A DNA stretch of 64,000 nucleotides from Bacteroidota bacterium (GCA_023391415.1 JAEWAY010000011.1:124001-188000), one strand, 5' to 3'. Positions 8,435 through 17,988 are shown, counted from the stretch's first letter. The notes: generated by a model not told the origin, from the letters alone. Numbers and translations: made by a program.

Positions 8435-9942
8435 AGAGGAAAATTGGGGAGGTTTAGGTTTATTGAATTAAGGTAATTGATAAGCCATTCAGGGCTGAAG
8501 AAAAGCAGAAGCATGAGAAAGGCAAGGGCGGCTAGTAGCAGATTGACGCTAAGGGAGTCCTTTATACTTACTTCATTATCCGCTTTTTTGAAATACATGA
8601 TATATGGTATTCTTAGATAATAAAACAGCGAAATTACCGCGTTAAATACGCCAAATAACAGCAGAAACAGTAGTACATTATTGCCTGTATTCTGAAAGCT
8701 CTCCCACAATGCTGTAAACACAAACAGTTTCGCGTAAAACCCCGCCGTGGGCGGTAAACCGGTCAACGCGATCGCTGTTATCACAAAGATAACTCCAATT
8801 AATGGTAATTTAACGCCTATTCCTGCATAATTCCTTACGTCTTCTGAGCCAACTTGTTTCGCTATATGATCAACCAGAAAAAAAGCGGAAAAATTCATTA
8901 TTAAATAGATTGATAGATAGATGAATATGCTTAGTAAGCCAGTCTCGGAAAAACAAACAAATCCGCATAGTATAAATCCGGCGTGCGCTATGGAAGAATA
9001 AGCCAATAGCCTTTTGGCGTTCCATTGGCTGATCGCGGCGAAGTTGCCTATGGCCAGGGTGATGGCGGCTAGTATGGCGAAGGGGAGTATCATGTCTTCC
9101 ATGCTGAACACGGTCCCCGCGAGAGGATATAGCAGGCGTATCAATACTACGAGACCAGCCGCTTTGGGGGCGATGGAAAAAAACGCTACGATGGGCGTGG
9201 GCGCGGCCTGATATACATCCGGAACCCAGGTGTGAAAGGGAAATATGCCGATCTTAAATAAAAAGCCGCTGATAGTCAGAAGAAGGATTATGGTGGCGGC
9301 TGAGGCGGGAATGTCCTGAAGCGCCTGTATCATCGTCTCGTTGATCTCAAGTGTTCCGCTTATGCCATATAAAAATGACATGCCATACAGCATCAGGGCG
9401 GAAGAAACCGCGCCGAAGATAAAATATTTAAGTCCGGCCTCGCTGCTTTGCTTGTTGAAGTTAAAGAGTGTAAGTATGTAACTCCCGATGGATACGAATT
9501 CAATGGTAAGGTATATCATGAGCAAGTTGCGCGACGCGACGAGCAGGTTGAGCCCGATCAGTATCAGAAACAGCGTCCCGAGAAATTCGCCATAATAGGT
9601 TCTTTTGAACCCCGCGGAGACAGTCGTGAAAATGATTGTCAGTAACGCGGATAGCAGAAACAGTAGTTTGAAGAAAATAGCGAAGGTGTCTACTTGTAGC
9701 ATACCCAGAAAGGCGCTTACTGGATGAAGGGCCTCCATTTGCTGAATAAAAGTAAAATATCCGGACAAAAAGACGCCAAACATCGATAGGGCGGCCAGTT
9801 TACTGTTGCGGGAGGTTTTGCTGAAAAGATCAGTAAGTATGATCAGTATGAAGACCACGCATAGACATATCTCCGGAAGAATAGCGGAAAGGCTATTGGT
9901 GATTTCCGCCAGCTTGTGCGGTATGTATTCCTGATATTCCAA
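8431..9942 (-). CDS. nuoN: NADH-quinone oxidoreductase subunit N
   Basis: The 503-residue, strongly hydrophobic protein has about 14 membrane segments and the proton-translocating Mrp-type core, with the conserved FKIGIFPFHTWVPDVYQAAPTP segment split around residues 230-250 and PPTAGFYAKL near 400. It is one of the three antiporter-like pump subunits of complex I in the inner membrane. The reading frame starts at TTG (9940-9942) immediately after the nuoM stop TAA (9943-9945), and no ATG lies near the conserved N-terminus, so a TTG start coupled to nuoM termination is my choice. The stop overlaps purF. Confidence 0.95.
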   Translation of the reverse strand: MEYQEYIPHKLAEITNSLSAILPEICLCVVFILIILTDLFSKTSRNSKLAALSMFGVFLSGYFTFIQQMEALHPVSAFLGMLQVDTFAIFFKLLFLLSALLTIIFTTVSAGFKRTYYGEFLGTLFLILIGLNLLVASRNLLMIYLTIEFVSIGSYILTLFNFNKQSSEAGLKYFIFGAVSSALMLYGMSFLYGISGTLEINETMIQALQDIPASAATIILLLTISGFLFKIGIFPFHTWVPDVYQAAPTPIVAFFSIAPKAAGLVVLIRLLYPLAGTVFSMEDMILPFAILAAITLAIGNFAAISQWNAKRLLAYSSIAHAGFILCGFVCFSETGLLSIFIYLSIYLIMNFSAFFLVDHIAKQVGSEDVRNYAGIGVKLPLIGVIFVITAIALTGLPPTAGFYAKLFVFTALWESFQNTGNNVLLFLLLFGVFNAVISLFYYLRIPYIMYFKKADNEVSIKDSLSVNLLLAALAFLMLLLFFSPEWLINYLNSINLNLPNFPL

Positions 9943-11619
9943 TTATCTTAAAATAGCGTTGATAAATTGACCAATGGTTGGAGAAATTTTATCCAGTAAT
10001 AATCCTGGCAAAAGGCCAAATAAGATGGTAAGGGCGACCAGTGGCAATACCATAATGTATTCTCTGATGCTCAGATCGGGAAACGCCCATGTAGGATCTT
10101 TATACCATAGTTTGCCAAAAAACATTCGCTGAAGTGTCCATAGAAAATAGCCGGCTCCCAGCACAATGCCGAACGCGGCCACTACAGCCATCCAGTGAGG
10201 AAGCAGCAGATTGACGGAACCAGACTTGAAAGCGCCCATCAACACAAGGATTTCACTGATAAAGCCACTAAATCCGGGTAATCCCAGGGAAGCGAAAAAA
10301 GCGATTGTCACGACGGTCGTGTAGAATGGCATCTTTGCCGCCAGCCCCCGATAATCTTCGATAAGGTGACTATGGGTCCGATCGTATAGTATGCCGGCGC
10401 AGATAAATAAGAGACTACTGATGATACCGTGGCTAAACATCATGTAGAAGGCGCCATTGACTCCTTCTTCGGTAAGACTGGCCATGCCGAGTAGTACAAA
10501 TCCCATATGGGATACGGAAGAATAGGCGATCATTTTTTTCAGATCTTTCATCGCGAGCGCGTTGAAGGCCGCGTAGATAATCGTGACTACCCCGATCAGG
10601 CCGATCAGCCAGGCGAAAGCGATCGCTCCGTCCGGAAGAATCGGATAGGCTGTCCGGGCTATTCCGTATCCGCCTATCTTAAGAAGTATACCTGCCAGTA
10701 CAACGGATATCGGTGTAGGCGCCTCTACGTGCGCGTCGGGTAGCCAGGTATGGAGCGGCACCGCCGGCAATTTGACCAGAAAACCAATGATCAGGAACAG
10801 GAACGCGAGCAGTCTTGGCGAACAGCCCATGATTAGCCAGCCGCTATGCTGGGCAAGTAGCGACCCTGGTATAAAGTTGGCAGGATCCCGCATATCCGTT
10901 ATGCTGAAGGAGCGGACTAGCAGATGATCGGGAATCTGATTTGTTGAAAGCATGGATTGCACGCGCGCGATTATTTCCGGAGTGACCTGCGCGATGTCGG
11001 AAGCGAGGTTTAGGCTGAGAGCCGTCCGCGCGGGATCAATAACGGAAATATACAAACCTATGATGGCGATCAGAATAAACAGGGAACCAAAGAATGTATA
11101 AAGAAAAAATTTGATGGACGCGTATTCCTTCCTTGGCCCTCCCCAGATTCCAATAAGAAAATACATGGGAAGTAGCATGAATTCGAAGAAAAGATAAAAA
11201 AGAAAAAAGTCCAGTGCCAGAAAACATCCCATAACGGTACAAGACAGCAATAAATATAAGCCATGATAGGCTTTCTCTTTTTCTCTGATGGAGAAGGACG
11301 CGATGGAGCCGGCTACCAGGACGATACCGGTCAGTAAAATCATACCGGCGTTAAGGCCGTCTACTCCTATGTGATAATTAATGGATAAAGCTCCAAAACT
11401 GCCAAGACTAACATGAATCCATGGGCAGAGTTCGGAAAATTGAAACCCTGTCGGGGAAGGTGTATATCCAAGATATATAATGACAGCCAGAAATAGTTGA
11501 AAAAGGGAGGAACCCAGGCTTATATATTTTCCCGCGGACTTCGGGATGACCGGAAGATATAATATCGCCAGACTCAACAGAGGGAAAAATAATATGATAC
11601 TTAATATGTAGGAAGACAT
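9943..11619 (-). CDS. nuoM: NADH-quinone oxidoreductase subunit M
   Basis: The 558-residue polytopic protein carries the NuoM signatures FFLFYLFFEFMLLPMYFLIG (residues near 140) with the key Glu, and VKLPAVPLHTWLPDAHVEAP near 280 split by the conserved Lys. Antiporter-like segments and the GFSGFISE loop near 455 match the family. It pumps protons in the membrane arm of complex I. The ATG start at 11619 lies 67 bp after nuoL, the largest gap inside this operon. It runs directly into nuoN without intergenic bases. Confidence 0.96.
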   Translation of the reverse strand: MSSYILSIILFFPLLSLAILYLPVIPKSAGKYISLGSSLFQLFLAVIIYLGYTPSPTGFQFSELCPWIHVSLGSFGALSINYHIGVDGLNAGMILLTGIVLVAGSIASFSIREKEKAYHGLYLLLSCTVMGCFLALDFFLFYLFFEFMLLPMYFLIGIWGGPRKEYASIKFFLYTFFGSLFILIAIIGLYISVIDPARTALSLNLASDIAQVTPEIIARVQSMLSTNQIPDHLLVRSFSITDMRDPANFIPGSLLAQHSGWLIMGCSPRLLAFLFLIIGFLVKLPAVPLHTWLPDAHVEAPTPISVVLAGILLKIGGYGIARTAYPILPDGAIAFAWLIGLIGVVTIIYAAFNALAMKDLKKMIAYSSVSHMGFVLLGMASLTEEGVNGAFYMMFSHGIISSLLFICAGILYDRTHSHLIEDYRGLAAKMPFYTTVVTIAFFASLGLPGFSGFISEILVLMGAFKSGSVNLLLPHWMAVVAAFGIVLGAGYFLWTLQRMFFGKLWYKDPTWAFPDLSIREYIMVLPLVALTILFGLLPGLLLDKISPTIGQFINAILR

Positions 11620-11686
11620 TACTGTTTTCTTGGATGTTTAATGGTAAAATAATTAGAACTTTTGGATAGCTTGCTTTCCTTTTATT

Positions 11687-13822
11687 TTAAATAAATACTA
11701 TAAGCAGACATAATAATACAATGCCACTCAGATATAGCACATACCGTTGTATTCCACCTGTCTGCCAGCTTTTCGCCACATGAGCCGCTTTTTCTGAGCA
11801 GTAAGTAAGAAGGCGAATAAATCCATCGATTATATAAGTGTCTGTAAACGCGGAGATATGCGCGATGATTACCTGAGTGATAGCGACTCCATGCACTATG
11901 TTGTCTATTACTTTTCTGTCAATTTGGGAGACAAGGTCGGAGACGCGCAATTGTAATTTGATGATCGAATGGAGTCCCCCGTCGATTATCCTTTTATCCA
12001 GACTAGCCAGTCGTTTTGAGATATGTGTTACCGGGCGCTCAATATAGGTTTTAACCAGTAGGTCCTGATAGAGATTGTTCGCTGAAATCACGAATAAGGT
12101 TGAAGTTTCCGTGGCGAAAACATTTTTTCGGCTAAATACTCTCCAGGCGGCGGAGATACCCGCGATGGCCAGGGCTACAGATAGGAAGGGAACAAGATAA
12201 TGTATAAGTCCGGATATCCGTGTCGCGGGATTAGCGAAGCTGTTCATAAACCACGCGCTGGATACGCTGAATGGGTTGTAGGAGAAGAAAGGGAACAAGG
12301 ATAAGGCCGCCAGCGATATCATAGGGATTTTCATCAGGTTACCAGGATCGCCTGTATGAGGTAGCGCCTGATTGGCGGCTGAAAATTGGCGGCCAAGTCT
12401 AAACTCTCCGAAAAATATGAGAAATAACTGCCTTGCCATATAAAAGGCTGTCAGAAATACTGTAAATAAAGCTATCAAAGGCACGATATAGGCTATGGAG
12501 CTTTGCTGAGTATCGGACCACGCTGCGGCATGAATCAAGATAGCGTCTTTGGAGAGAAATCCGGAAAAGAATGGGATTCCGATCAGTGACAAGGCCGCCA
12601 TGCTGTATGAGATGAAAGTTACAGGCATCCGTGATCGTAATCCGCCCATCAGGCGCATGTCAAGAGTACTGAAATCATAAAAATGCCCCTCAAGGAAGAG
12701 ACGCTTTTTGATATGGTGCATTTCATGAATTACCGAACCCGCGGAGAGAAAAAGACATGCTTTGAAAAACGCGTGCGTAAGAAGATGAAACAAAGCCGCG
12801 TCGTAAGCGCCGGTACCGACAGCCATCACCATATAGCCCAACTGGGAGACGGTGGAGAAAGCCAGTACTTTTTTAATGTCGTATTGCATCAGCGCCGCGA
12901 TGGCGCCAAGCAGGGCGGTGAGCGTGCCGATAAGGACAATCAGATTAAGTACGGGTGGCGTAAGTAGAAAGAATACCTTGAAAAGAAGATAAATGCCCGC
13001 GGCGACCATAGTCGCGGCGTGGATAAGCGCGGATACGGGAGTGGGGCCTTCCATGGCGTCGGGGAGCCAGGCCATCAGTGGAAACTGCGCGGATTTGCCC
13101 ATGACTCCTCCCAGAATGCCGATACCGGCCAGAGTCAGCCAGAGTCCGGAAGCTTTTCCGGATTGTAAGGCTTCAATGAGTGAAAGATCCAAAGTGCCGT
13201 ATTGCGTCCATAAGATCAGCAGGCCACAGATAAATCCCCAATCGCCTACGCGGTTATACAAAAACGCTTTTTTCGCGGCTTTGCTCGCGCTGTCTTTTTC
13301 AAACCAAAAACCGATAAGCAGATAACTGGAGAATCCTACCAATTCCCAGAACATGAAGGTGATCAATAGGTTGTTGGAGAGTACAATGCCTAGCATTGAA
13401 AATGTAAAGAGAGCGAGATAGGGAAAATAACGCAGGTAGTTGCGTTTTCCTTCCATATATTCAATGGAATACAGGTGCACCAACAGCGAAATGAATGTAA
13501 CCACCACCAGCATCAGAGTAGATACTTTATCCAGAAGTATGCTTATGGTAAAGCGCGGGGAATCGCTAAGTCCGCTGATGTTGAACCATGATATGGTATA
13601 GTGATAACTGGTTGTGGAGTATATTTTGTAGAATAACCATCCGGAGCAAAGGAGAGCGAGCGCCATAAACACGGTGGAGTATAAGTCGCCTTGTCTTGGC
13701 AGAGCTTTGCCAAAAAAATAGAGGACTACAAAGCTGAGTAATGGAAGAAACAGCAATGCCAGCGCTACCAGGATAGGTAAATCAGGAATTGTCGACGCGA
13801 TTTGTTGAAGGGACGTTTCCAT
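11687..13822 (-). CDS. nuoL: NADH-quinone oxidoreductase subunit L
   Basis: The 711-residue protein is the largest membrane subunit of complex I. Typical features are MFWELVGFSSYLLIGFWF near residue 160, AKSAQFPLMAWLPDAMEGP-type sequence near 240-260 (here GKSAQFPLMAWLPDAMEGP) and HAATMVAAGIYL near 268. The C-terminal part contains the long lateral helix and a final membrane anchor (YLSGIVLLCLLIVFI). It couples quinone reduction to proton pumping with NuoM and NuoN. It follows nuoK by 3 bp, as expected for an operon, and starts with ATG. Confidence 0.96.
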   Translation of the reverse strand: METSLQQIASTIPDLPILVALALLFLPLLSFVVLYFFGKALPRQGDLYSTVFMALALLCSGWLFYKIYSTTSYHYTISWFNISGLSDSPRFTISILLDKVSTLMLVVVTFISLLVHLYSIEYMEGKRNYLRYFPYLALFTFSMLGIVLSNNLLITFMFWELVGFSSYLLIGFWFEKDSASKAAKKAFLYNRVGDWGFICGLLILWTQYGTLDLSLIEALQSGKASGLWLTLAGIGILGGVMGKSAQFPLMAWLPDAMEGPTPVSALIHAATMVAAGIYLLFKVFFLLTPPVLNLIVLIGTLTALLGAIAALMQYDIKKVLAFSTVSQLGYMVMAVGTGAYDAALFHLLTHAFFKACLFLSAGSVIHEMHHIKKRLFLEGHFYDFSTLDMRLMGGLRSRMPVTFISYSMAALSLIGIPFFSGFLSKDAILIHAAAWSDTQQSSIAYIVPLIALFTVFLTAFYMARQLFLIFFGEFRLGRQFSAANQALPHTGDPGNLMKIPMISLAALSLFPFFSYNPFSVSSAWFMNSFANPATRISGLIHYLVPFLSVALAIAGISAAWRVFSRKNVFATETSTLFVISANNLYQDLLVKTYIERPVTHISKRLASLDKRIIDGGLHSIIKLQLRVSDLVSQIDRKVIDNIVHGVAITQVIIAHISAFTDTYIIDGFIRLLTYCSEKAAHVAKSWQTGGIQRYVLYLSGIVLLCLLIVFI

Positions 13823-13825
13823 TGA

Positions 13826-14125
13826 TCAGCCTTGTAATGTATTTGCGTCCCGGATATCGGGAGATTTGAAATGACTATAGATATTTAGAATAATCGCTAG
13901 TCCCACAGCGGCTTCCGACGCGGCTATGACCAATATGAAAAGCGTAAAAAACTGCCCTTGCATCAATGCCTGGTCATATTGGGAAAAAGCGACGAAGTTC
14001 AGATTGACCGCGTTTAGCATCAACTCGATTCCCATAAGCACGATAACCGCGTTCTTTTTTATCAGAACTACGATTAGTCCGCAACAAAACATGACAGCCG
14101 CCAGAATTAAATAATAGATCAACAC
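13826..14125 (-). CDS. nuoK: NADH-quinone oxidoreductase subunit K
   Basis: This 99-residue protein has three membrane helices and the NuoK signature VLMGIELMLNAVNLNFVAF, including the conserved membrane Glu residues (one in GIELML near 34, another in AASEAAVGLA near 70). The start is GTG at 14125 (TTG two codons in is the alternative). It lies 4 bp after nuoJ and 3 bp before nuoL. The subunit is part of the proton path in the membrane arm of complex I. Confidence 0.95.
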   Translation of the reverse strand: MLIYYLILAAVMFCCGLIVVLIKKNAVIVLMGIELMLNAVNLNFVAFSQYDQALMQGQFFTLFILVIAASEAAVGLAIILNIYSHFKSPDIRDANTLQG

Positions 14126-14129
14126 GAAA

Positions 14130-14666
14130 TCACGATTTTCTTTTTACAACTTTCGCCGCTATTACCGCGGCGCCCATTAGGGCGAGCATTAAAATTAGCG
14201 CGGCCACCTCAAAAGGCAAAATATAATCAGTCATCAGTTTTATCCCGATTGAATTGATATGGGAAGGCGCTAGCTGACTGCTTAGCGACGATTCGTTTTT
14301 TATCCATCCAAGTTTAAGGAACTCGATGTTGACGATTACGATCAGAAGAACCACCAATAATCCAAGACCAAGCAATAAGCCGGCTATGATATTGTTGTTG
14401 GAGACTTTATTCAAAACCTCATTGTTTAGTCGCCGCGACATCATGATGCCGAACAGAAACAGAAGAAGGATTCCGCCTATATAGATCATGATTTGGGCTA
14501 CTCCAAGAAACTCCGCTCCGGCCAGGATAAAAAGCGCCGCTACTCCCAGAAAACAAATAAGAAGTGAAAACGCGGCGCTGACCACATCCTTGGCGAATAT
14601 GATAAATACGGCTGCGCCCAATGTCATCAGCCAGAAAAAGGAATATATGTATTGCGCCCAATTCAT
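14130..14666 (-). CDS. nuoJ: NADH-quinone oxidoreductase subunit J
   Basis: The 178-residue protein has five predicted membrane helices and the conserved core AEFLGVAQIMIYIGGILLLF near residues 51-70 that defines NuoJ (pi-bulge helix). It belongs to the membrane arm of complex I next to NuoK and NuoH. The ATG start overlaps the nuoI stop by 4 bp, indicating translational coupling, and nuoK follows after 4 bp. C-terminal residues VVKRKS are basic and cytoplasmic by the positive-inside rule. Confidence 0.95.
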   Translation of the reverse strand: MNWAQYIYSFFWLMTLGAAVFIIFAKDVVSAAFSLLICFLGVAALFILAGAEFLGVAQIMIYIGGILLLFLFGIMMSRRLNNEVLNKVSNNNIIAGLLLGLGLLVVLLIVIVNIEFLKLGWIKNESSLSSQLAPSHINSIGIKLMTDYILPFEVAALILMLALMGAAVIAAKVVKRKS

Positions 14667-15907
14667 TCTTTGGAGTCCTCGTTATCTTTCTTAGGTTTTA
14701 TAACCGGTTTTATGATCGGCTTTATTATTGGTTTGACCGGCTTCGGTTTTTCTGTCTTATTTTCACCCTCTTTATTCAGGTGTTCAGTGCCGGATGAGGC
14801 GTCGCCGGGTTCTTTCATGTCGCCATCCGCTTGTTTGTCTTCCGATACGCGTGTACTGTCATCGGGGGCCGGCGTATTCTTTTTGATCACAGGCCTGACG
14901 ATTGGCTTTATAGCGGGTTTTGCCGCCTTTGCCGGTTCCATATTGGGATCGTCCGGCTTATTATGCTCTGGTTGGGGCGACGGTTTTCCGGATGGGGTAT
15001 CCATGTCGGGAGTAGCTGGTTTGACGACCGGTTTTATGACTGGCTTACCTGGATTGCCCGCTTTGGGTTGTTTTCGCGCTTCCGTTTCTTTCGCGTCGGA
15101 CTTGGGAGAAGCCGGTCTAATGACAGACTTTTTGCCTTCTCCGGAGTCTGGGGTTTCAGATCCGGGAGCTGTTGGTTTGACAAGAGGCTTTATAGCGGGT
15201 TTCGTTACTGGAGGCTTCTCCGTCGCGTTTTCGGACTCTTTATGCGCGGGCTTCGCGATCGGCTTTATACTGGGTTTAAAGGCAGGCTTTGCTCCACTGG
15301 TAGGCGTGGACGCTTCCGTCTCTCTCGCTTCCTGTTCTTTTTGTTTTTTGAGTTCCGCTTTTATTCGCTGACTTTCCTCATAAATTTCCCGTTTTTTTTC
15401 CGCTTCTTCCGGACTAAGATCCGTAAAGTGGTACGTCATGTCAAACACGTCGAATTCCGGAAAGTCGTAGGTCTTGGTCATAGTGAGGCATTCTGTAGGA
15501 CATACGGTGGTACATAGTCCGCAGAAGCAGCATTTGGCCATGTCTATGTCGAATTTACCGGCATACAGGCGCTTGGACGAGCCATCGGAAGTCTTACCTA
15601 TTTCCTCAGTGGATTTGATGGCTTCAATTTCAATACAGTTTACAGGACAGATTTTCGCGCACAGGTCGCATACGATACAGTCGTCTATTTCATTGTATAG
15701 GCGATAGCGGCCATTGTCCGGTACCGGAATCGTTTCGTGAGGATATAAAGTGGTTACCAGTCCGTTTTGCTGATCAAAATAGTTTTGGTGGTCGATTGAG
15801 AGTGGTTTTCTGCGCCGGGAAGCATAAAACAGATGCCTGAAAGTCAGTTTCAGCCCTTGTAGCATGGATACGCATCCCTGTATTATATTTTTCCAGTAGT
15901 TGTTCAA
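14663..15907 (-). CDS. nuoI: NADH-quinone oxidoreductase subunit I with KP-rich repeat tail
   Basis: Residues 1-165 form a normal NuoI: an amphipathic N-terminus (LKLTFRHLFYASRRRKPLS) and two 4Fe-4S motifs, Cys77/80/83/87 and Cys126 or 127/129/132/136. These clusters pass electrons toward quinone. After a charged helix (about 165-195) comes a ~215-residue low-complexity tail to residue 414, with five modules of the form KPxIKPxxKP near 207-220, 236-245, 288-297, 330-341 and 392-405, separated by acidic, Ser/Thr/Pro-rich spacers. Usual NuoI is about 150-180 residues. The start is TTG at 15907, preferred because the sequence before Met15 is conserved-looking; 31 bp follow nuoH. The tail's function is unknown. 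Confidence 0.93.
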   Translation of the reverse strand: MNNYWKNIIQGCVSMLQGLKLTFRHLFYASRRRKPLSIDHQNYFDQQNGLVTTLYPHETIPVPDNGRYRLYNEIDDCIVCDLCAKICPVNCIEIEAIKSTEEIGKTSDGSSKRLYAGKFDIDMAKCCFCGLCTTVCPTECLTMTKTYDFPEFDVFDMTYHFTDLSPEEAEKKREIYEESQRIKAELKKQKEQEARETEASTPTSGAKPAFKPSIKPIAKPAHKESENATEKPPVTKPAIKPLVKPTAPGSETPDSGEGKKSVIRPASPKSDAKETEARKQPKAGNPGKPVIKPVVKPATPDMDTPSGKPSPQPEHNKPDDPNMEPAKAAKPAIKPIVRPVIKKNTPAPDDSTRVSEDKQADGDMKEPGDASSGTEHLNKEGENKTEKPKPVKPIIKPIIKPVIKPKKDNEDSKE

Positions 15908-15938
15908 CTCGTAAATAGTAATTCGAGGCTTATGGACA

Positions 15939-17042
15939 TTATATCATTAATAATCGCCATATGCCAGCCAGCATAATAATAATCAATGAAGCCGGTGTCA
16001 GTACTTTCCAGCATAGATACATCAATTGGTCTACTCTGAGTCTTGGGTAGGTCCATCGTACCATCATCTGGAGAAATATGAGAAACAGGCTTTTGGAAAA
16101 GAGCCAGAAAAAACCCCAAAGTATTCCACTGAGCTCTCCCGGGGTCCCATTAGTCCAACTGGCGAGTTTTATCGCGCCAATATTGGGGAAGGGGCTGTTC
16201 CAGCTTCCCAGAAAGAGTATGCTCCCCAGAAAGGAGACTAAAAGCATCATGCCGTACTCGGAAAGAAACAGTACGGCGAATTTAAAGCCGGAATATTCTG
16301 TATGGTAGCCGGCTACCAGTTCGGATTCAGCTTCCGGTATGTCGAAAGGAGCTCTATTGCATTCGGCCAGCGAAGCGATAAAGAAGATAAGAAACGCGAC
16401 GCTTAAAAAAGGCGCGCGTACGATGTTCCATGTGAGAAAACCTCCATTGAGGGTAATGTCTATGCCTAGCGATTGAAGTCCAAAAAGGTAATTGACCTCG
16501 TTTTCCAGTCCCTGATATTGATTGATAAATATGCCCTGCTGAAAGCTTATTTCCTGAAGATTCAATGTCTGGCTTATCATAACGACAGACAATACGCTCA
16601 AAGTGAGCGGAACTTCATAAGAAATGATTTGCGCTACGGAACGCGTGGAGCCATACAGGCTAAACTTGTTATTGGAGCCCCAACCCGCCATGATAAGACC
16701 AATAACGTCCAATGATATGATCGCCAGCAGGAAGAATACTCCCGATTCTATATTTGATCCTATAAGCGCCGAATGTAGAGGTAACGTCGCGAAGCCCGCG
16801 AATACGGCGGTATATATTACAATGGGAGCAAGTGAGAATAGTTTTTTGTTCGCCGCGGAGGGCAGAATATCTTCCTTCAATAATAATTTTAGGATATCCG
16901 CCAGGGTCTGCATCAGGCCGAACTTACCGACTTCGTTAGGGCCCACTCTGTCCTGTACGAACGCGGAAATCTTCCTTTCGGCGTAGACCGCCGCGAGCGC
17001 GAATAAGGGTATCAGACCGAGAAAAACTGGCAATGCTATCAT
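15939..17042 (-). CDS. nuoH: NADH-quinone oxidoreductase subunit H
   Basis: The 367-residue protein has about eight membrane helices and the NuoH signatures AERKISAFVQDRVGPNEVG near residue 21-39, AECNRAPFDIPEAESELVAG near 226-245 and the C-terminal RWTYPRLRVDQLM. NuoH anchors the membrane arm and forms part of the quinone-binding chamber. It is the first gene of the nuoHIJKLMN-purF operon and starts with ATG at 17042. The 511 bp upstream contain no nuoG or other nuo gene, so nuoA-G must lie elsewhere. Confidence 0.96.
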   Translation of the reverse strand: MIALPVFLGLIPLFALAAVYAERKISAFVQDRVGPNEVGKFGLMQTLADILKLLLKEDILPSAANKKLFSLAPIVIYTAVFAGFATLPLHSALIGSNIESGVFFLLAIISLDVIGLIMAGWGSNNKFSLYGSTRSVAQIISYEVPLTLSVLSVVMISQTLNLQEISFQQGIFINQYQGLENEVNYLFGLQSLGIDITLNGGFLTWNIVRAPFLSVAFLIFFIASLAECNRAPFDIPEAESELVAGYHTEYSGFKFAVLFLSEYGMMLLVSFLGSILFLGSWNSPFPNIGAIKLASWTNGTPGELSGILWGFFWLFSKSLFLIFLQMMVRWTYPRLRVDQLMYLCWKVLTPASLIIIMLAGIWRLLMI

Positions 17043-17553
17043 CTGTTGGTAAAGTTAAAAGGAAATGGGGAAATCTGAAATATTTTAGCATGGATTGTGA
17101 ACCTCGGAATTTTTGTAAGTTCTTATAAATGATCCGCTAAATATTGGTAGTCTGTATTTAACACATTTATAATTAGTCTAAATTATCACCAATGCATTCT
17201 CTTTCATTATGGTCATCGCGTTACCGGACGATCCTCATTGTGATTATGGCGAAATAAAGACGAGGATGGATGTGCTATTAGTTGGGAGAGGGAGTTTGTA
17301 TGAATCTAGCCCTTATCTATATGAAAAGAGGAAAAAATAACGAATACACTTTTTATTCGAGTTGAAATTTATTTAGTATTGGCAAGGGGTTTAAAAGTTA
17401 TCCACATGCAAAATGTCAATAACTAGCTGTTTTGTGTTGAGAAATACAGGTGTAATATTTATCCTTTTATTTTCTTTTATCCATAATTTAGTCTTTCCGC
17501 TTGGCCAGCGAACGGACTAAATCTGATTGTGAGTTTTTTTAATGTAAAAGAAT
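17043..17553. other. 511-bp AT-rich divergent intergenic region with TTATCC repeats
   Basis: This gap separates nuoH (minus) from a response regulator gene (plus) and should hold both promoters, though I see no good TAnnTTTG element. The right half is AT-rich and contains three same-orientation TTATCC hexamers at 17398, 17459 and 17478; the first extends to a perfect DnaA-box sequence TTATCCACA (17398-17406) and the third to TTATCCATA. A 43-codon frame at 17209-17340 is not convincing as a gene. Confidence 0.5.
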
Positions 17554-17988
17554 ATGGATTGCCGCTCAAATAAAAAACTGAATTGTGTTTTATTGATTGA
17601 TGATGACAACATCAACAACTTTATCAATGAACGATTGATTCGGAAAACGAATATTACGGATGAGATAAGGATCGTACTGAACGGAAAGGAAGCGATCGAT
17701 TACCTTACCGCGAGACAGCTTCATGAGCGGAAAAAAAGTCCGGAGTTGATTTTGTTGGATATCAACATGCCGGTTATGGATGGTTTTGAATTTCTGGAAG
17801 CCTATAAGCGTTTGGAGCTATATGACAAGGAAAGCGTGATTATCGTCATGTTGACGACTTCCGCCAATCCCAGCGACACCAAACGTCTTGACGATTCAGG
17901 TGTCGCCGGTTATATAAATAAACCTCTTACGGAAAGTAAGCTGAAAGAGGTGATGGACTATTATTTTGAACAGGTCAGCGTAAGCTGA
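17554..17988 (+). CDS. Single-domain response regulator (CheY-like receiver)
   Basis: The 144-residue protein is one receiver domain with no output domain. Visible are the acidic pocket LLIDDD near residue 15, the phospho-acceptor Asp in LLDINMPVMDG near residue 69, the Thr/Ser switch in MLTTSA near 99 and the conserved Lys in INKPL near 122. Such stand-alone regulators relay phosphate or regulate a partner protein. No histidine kinase is adjacent, so its partner is unknown. The 3' end overlaps the convergent hemE by 14 bp. Confidence 0.9.
   Translation: MDCRSNKKLNCVLLIDDDNINNFINERLIRKTNITDEIRIVLNGKEAIDYLTARQLHERKKSPELILLDINMPVMDGFEFLEAYKRLELYDKESVIIVMLTTSANPSDTKRLDDSGVAGYINKPLTESKLKEVMDYYFEQVSVS

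Noticed and set aside
14663..15370. Long plus-strand frames opposite the NuoI tail
   Set aside because: They are shadows produced by the repetitive KP codons on the other strand.
17209..17340. 43-codon frame in the nuoH upstream region
   Set aside because: No recognisable protein features, no clear start context, and the region has the character of a promoter gap.
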